Positions 4,588 through 5,145 of a stretch of DNA of 5,145 nucleotides are shown piece by piece; position 1 is the first letter of the stretch; every line of letters begins with the position of its first letter. The notes beneath the pieces were generated by a model. That model had not been told where the DNA came from. It was given only the letters and a program-made list of their open reading frames with translations, and ran no database searches. This DNA is from Comamonadaceae bacterium (lineage in GTDB: Bacteria; Pseudomonadota; Gammaproteobacteria; Burkholderiales; Burkholderiaceae_C): the NCBI GenBank assembly GCA_947374505.1, contig CANCCE010000200.1:1-5145 (forward strand), written 5' to 3'. The translations under genes and the position numbers were made by a program.

Positions 4588-4613
4588 TAAACTTATTGTG
4601 ATGGCGCAGATGA
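4588..4613 (+). promoter_or_regulatory. Candidate sigma-28 (FliA) promoter for the chemoreceptor gene
   Basis: TAAACTTA (4588-4595) matches the FliA -35 consensus TAAAGTTT at six of eight positions. GCAGATGA (4606-4613) matches GCCGATAA at six of eight. The spacing, TAAA-N14-GCAGATGA, is one base short of the usual N15. Chemoreceptor genes are commonly in the FliA regulon, so the location fits. It would start transcription near 4620 and leave a leader of about 125 nt. Confidence 0.45.
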
Positions 4614-4621
4614 GTCTATGG

Positions 4622-4643
4622 GTCAAGTCGACTCCAACTTGAC
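4622..4643. repeat. 7-bp inverted repeat near the expected transcription start
   Basis: GTCAAGT (4622-4628) and ACTTGAC (4637-4643) form a perfect inverted repeat with an 8-nt spacer, just downstream of the candidate FliA promoter. It could be an operator or a leader hairpin; at this length it may also be chance. Confidence 0.35.
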
Positions 4644-4689
4644 TTATCAAAACAGCACCCACTGGGACTCAAGTGCGCTGTGATGTTTT

Positions 4690-4720
4690 GTAAACCACGC
4701 ATTCTTTCTGCGGCGTTTAC
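4690..4720 (+). promoter_or_regulatory. Hairpin in the chemoreceptor mRNA leader
   Basis: GTAAAC (4690-4695) pairs with GTTTAC (4715-4720). After a 2x2 internal loop, CGCA (4698-4701) pairs with TGCG (4709-4712) around a seven-base loop. The hairpin ends 24 nt before the ATG and 13 nt before the AGG of the likely ribosome binding site (4734-4736). It is not followed by a T-run, so it is more likely a leader structure or binding site than a terminator. Confidence 0.45.
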
Positions 4721-4744
4721 TTCAAATTCCACTAGGTCCTCGGT

Positions 4745-5145
4745 ATGAATCATCTCAAAATCGGCACGCGCTTGGGCTTTGCCTTTGCCTTGGTGCTTCT
4801 CATCACGGCCATCCTTGCGGCTGTTGGCATCTCGCGTCTTGGCACCTTGAAGTTGGCCAGTCAAGTGATGGCGACGACCCAAATGGAGCGGAGTTCTCTG
4901 GCGCAACGCTGGGAATCCAACATCAATATCAACTGGATCCGTGCAGCAGCTTCGCTCCGGGCGACAGACCCGACGTACATCGAGTCGCTTCAAAAAGACA
5001 TGGACGCCACGTCGGCGGTCATTGGTGACTTGCAAAAGAAGTTAGAAGGCTTGTTGCAGAGCGAAATTGCCGAGGGACTGATGGCCGACGTCGCCAAAAC
5101 ACGGGAGCAGTACCGTCAAGCGCGAGCCGAGTTGTTGAAAAAGAA
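4745..5145 (+). CDS. Methyl-accepting chemotaxis protein (N-terminal part, cut by window end)
   Basis: The frame opens at ATG 4745 and is still open at the window end, giving 133 complete codons. The start 'MNHLKIGTRLGFAFALVLLI' has a short positively charged cytoplasmic end followed by a transmembrane helix (about residues 10-29). This opening is typical of Burkholderiales chemoreceptors of the Tsr/Tar class. Residues 33-133 are polar and helix-prone ('QMERSSLAQRWESNINI', 'DPTYIESLQKDMDATSAV'), consistent with the periplasmic four-helix-bundle (4HB_MCP) sensor domain. The second membrane helix, HAMP and signalling domains would lie beyond the window, so the ligand class and methylation sites cannot be judged. 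AGG at 4734-4736 is a modest Shine-Dalgarno, eight bases before the ATG. A candidate FliA promoter and leader hairpin lie upstream, and the FlhG-like gene ends 263 bp before. Another membrane sensor with a 4HB domain, such as a histidine kinase, is less likely. Confidence 0.85.
   Translation, partial: MNHLKIGTRLGFAFALVLLITAILAAVGISRLGTLKLASQVMATTQMERSSLAQRWESNININWIRAAASLRATDPTYIESLQKDMDATSAVIGDLQKKLEGLLQSEIAEGLMADVAKTREQYRQARAELLKK

Noticed and set aside
4616..5035. Open frame of 139 codons on the - strand
   Set aside because: It is antisense to the chemoreceptor N-terminus, which has a clear membrane helix and start; basic, composition-driven shadow.

Overview
The window looks like a chromosome segment of a betaproteobacterium, most likely a Burkholderiales member close to the Comamonadaceae (Rhodoferax or Limnohabitans type). 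The evidence is the ISC-type hscA-fdx pair followed by dnaQ, the form of the tRNA promoter region, and the start of a chemotaxis receptor with the Comamonadaceae-style 'LKIGTRLGFAF' opening. This placement rests on recognised protein style only; no search was run.

Left part (1-1580), housekeeping DNA, all on the + strand. It holds the 3' end of hscA (Fe-S cluster chaperone), fdx (ISC [2Fe-2S] ferredoxin) and dnaQ (proofreading subunit of DNA polymerase III), closely spaced and probably partly co-transcribed. A tRNA-Val(CAC) gene follows, with a perfect -10 hexamer upstream and an intrinsic terminator downstream.

Middle part (about 1581-3641), an accessory region beside the tRNA gene. It contains a 9-bp direct repeat with an 11-bp period, a decayed fragment of a PIN-domain (VapC-like) gene with an in-frame stop, and one apparently intact tyrosine recombinase on the - strand, whose 3' end points toward the tRNA. 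About 670 bp without a convincing gene follow; this stretch looks AT-richer than the flanks and carries several inverted repeats. The layout fits a small or eroded element at a tRNA gene, but no duplicate of the tRNA 3' end is visible in the window, so the right-hand boundary is unknown.

Right part (3642-5145), motility and chemotaxis genes on the + strand. A MinD-family ATPase of the FlhG/FleN type is followed by the 5' end of a methyl-accepting chemotaxis protein with a candidate sigma-28 promoter and a hairpin in its leader. The FlhG-like gene has no flhF beside it and lacks the N-terminal motif through which FlhG normally acts on FlhF.

I found no clear new multi-gene system. The points most worth a second look are the recombinase with its surrounding repeats, the PIN relic, the tandem hairpins near 3272-3330, and the orphan FlhG-like ATPase.
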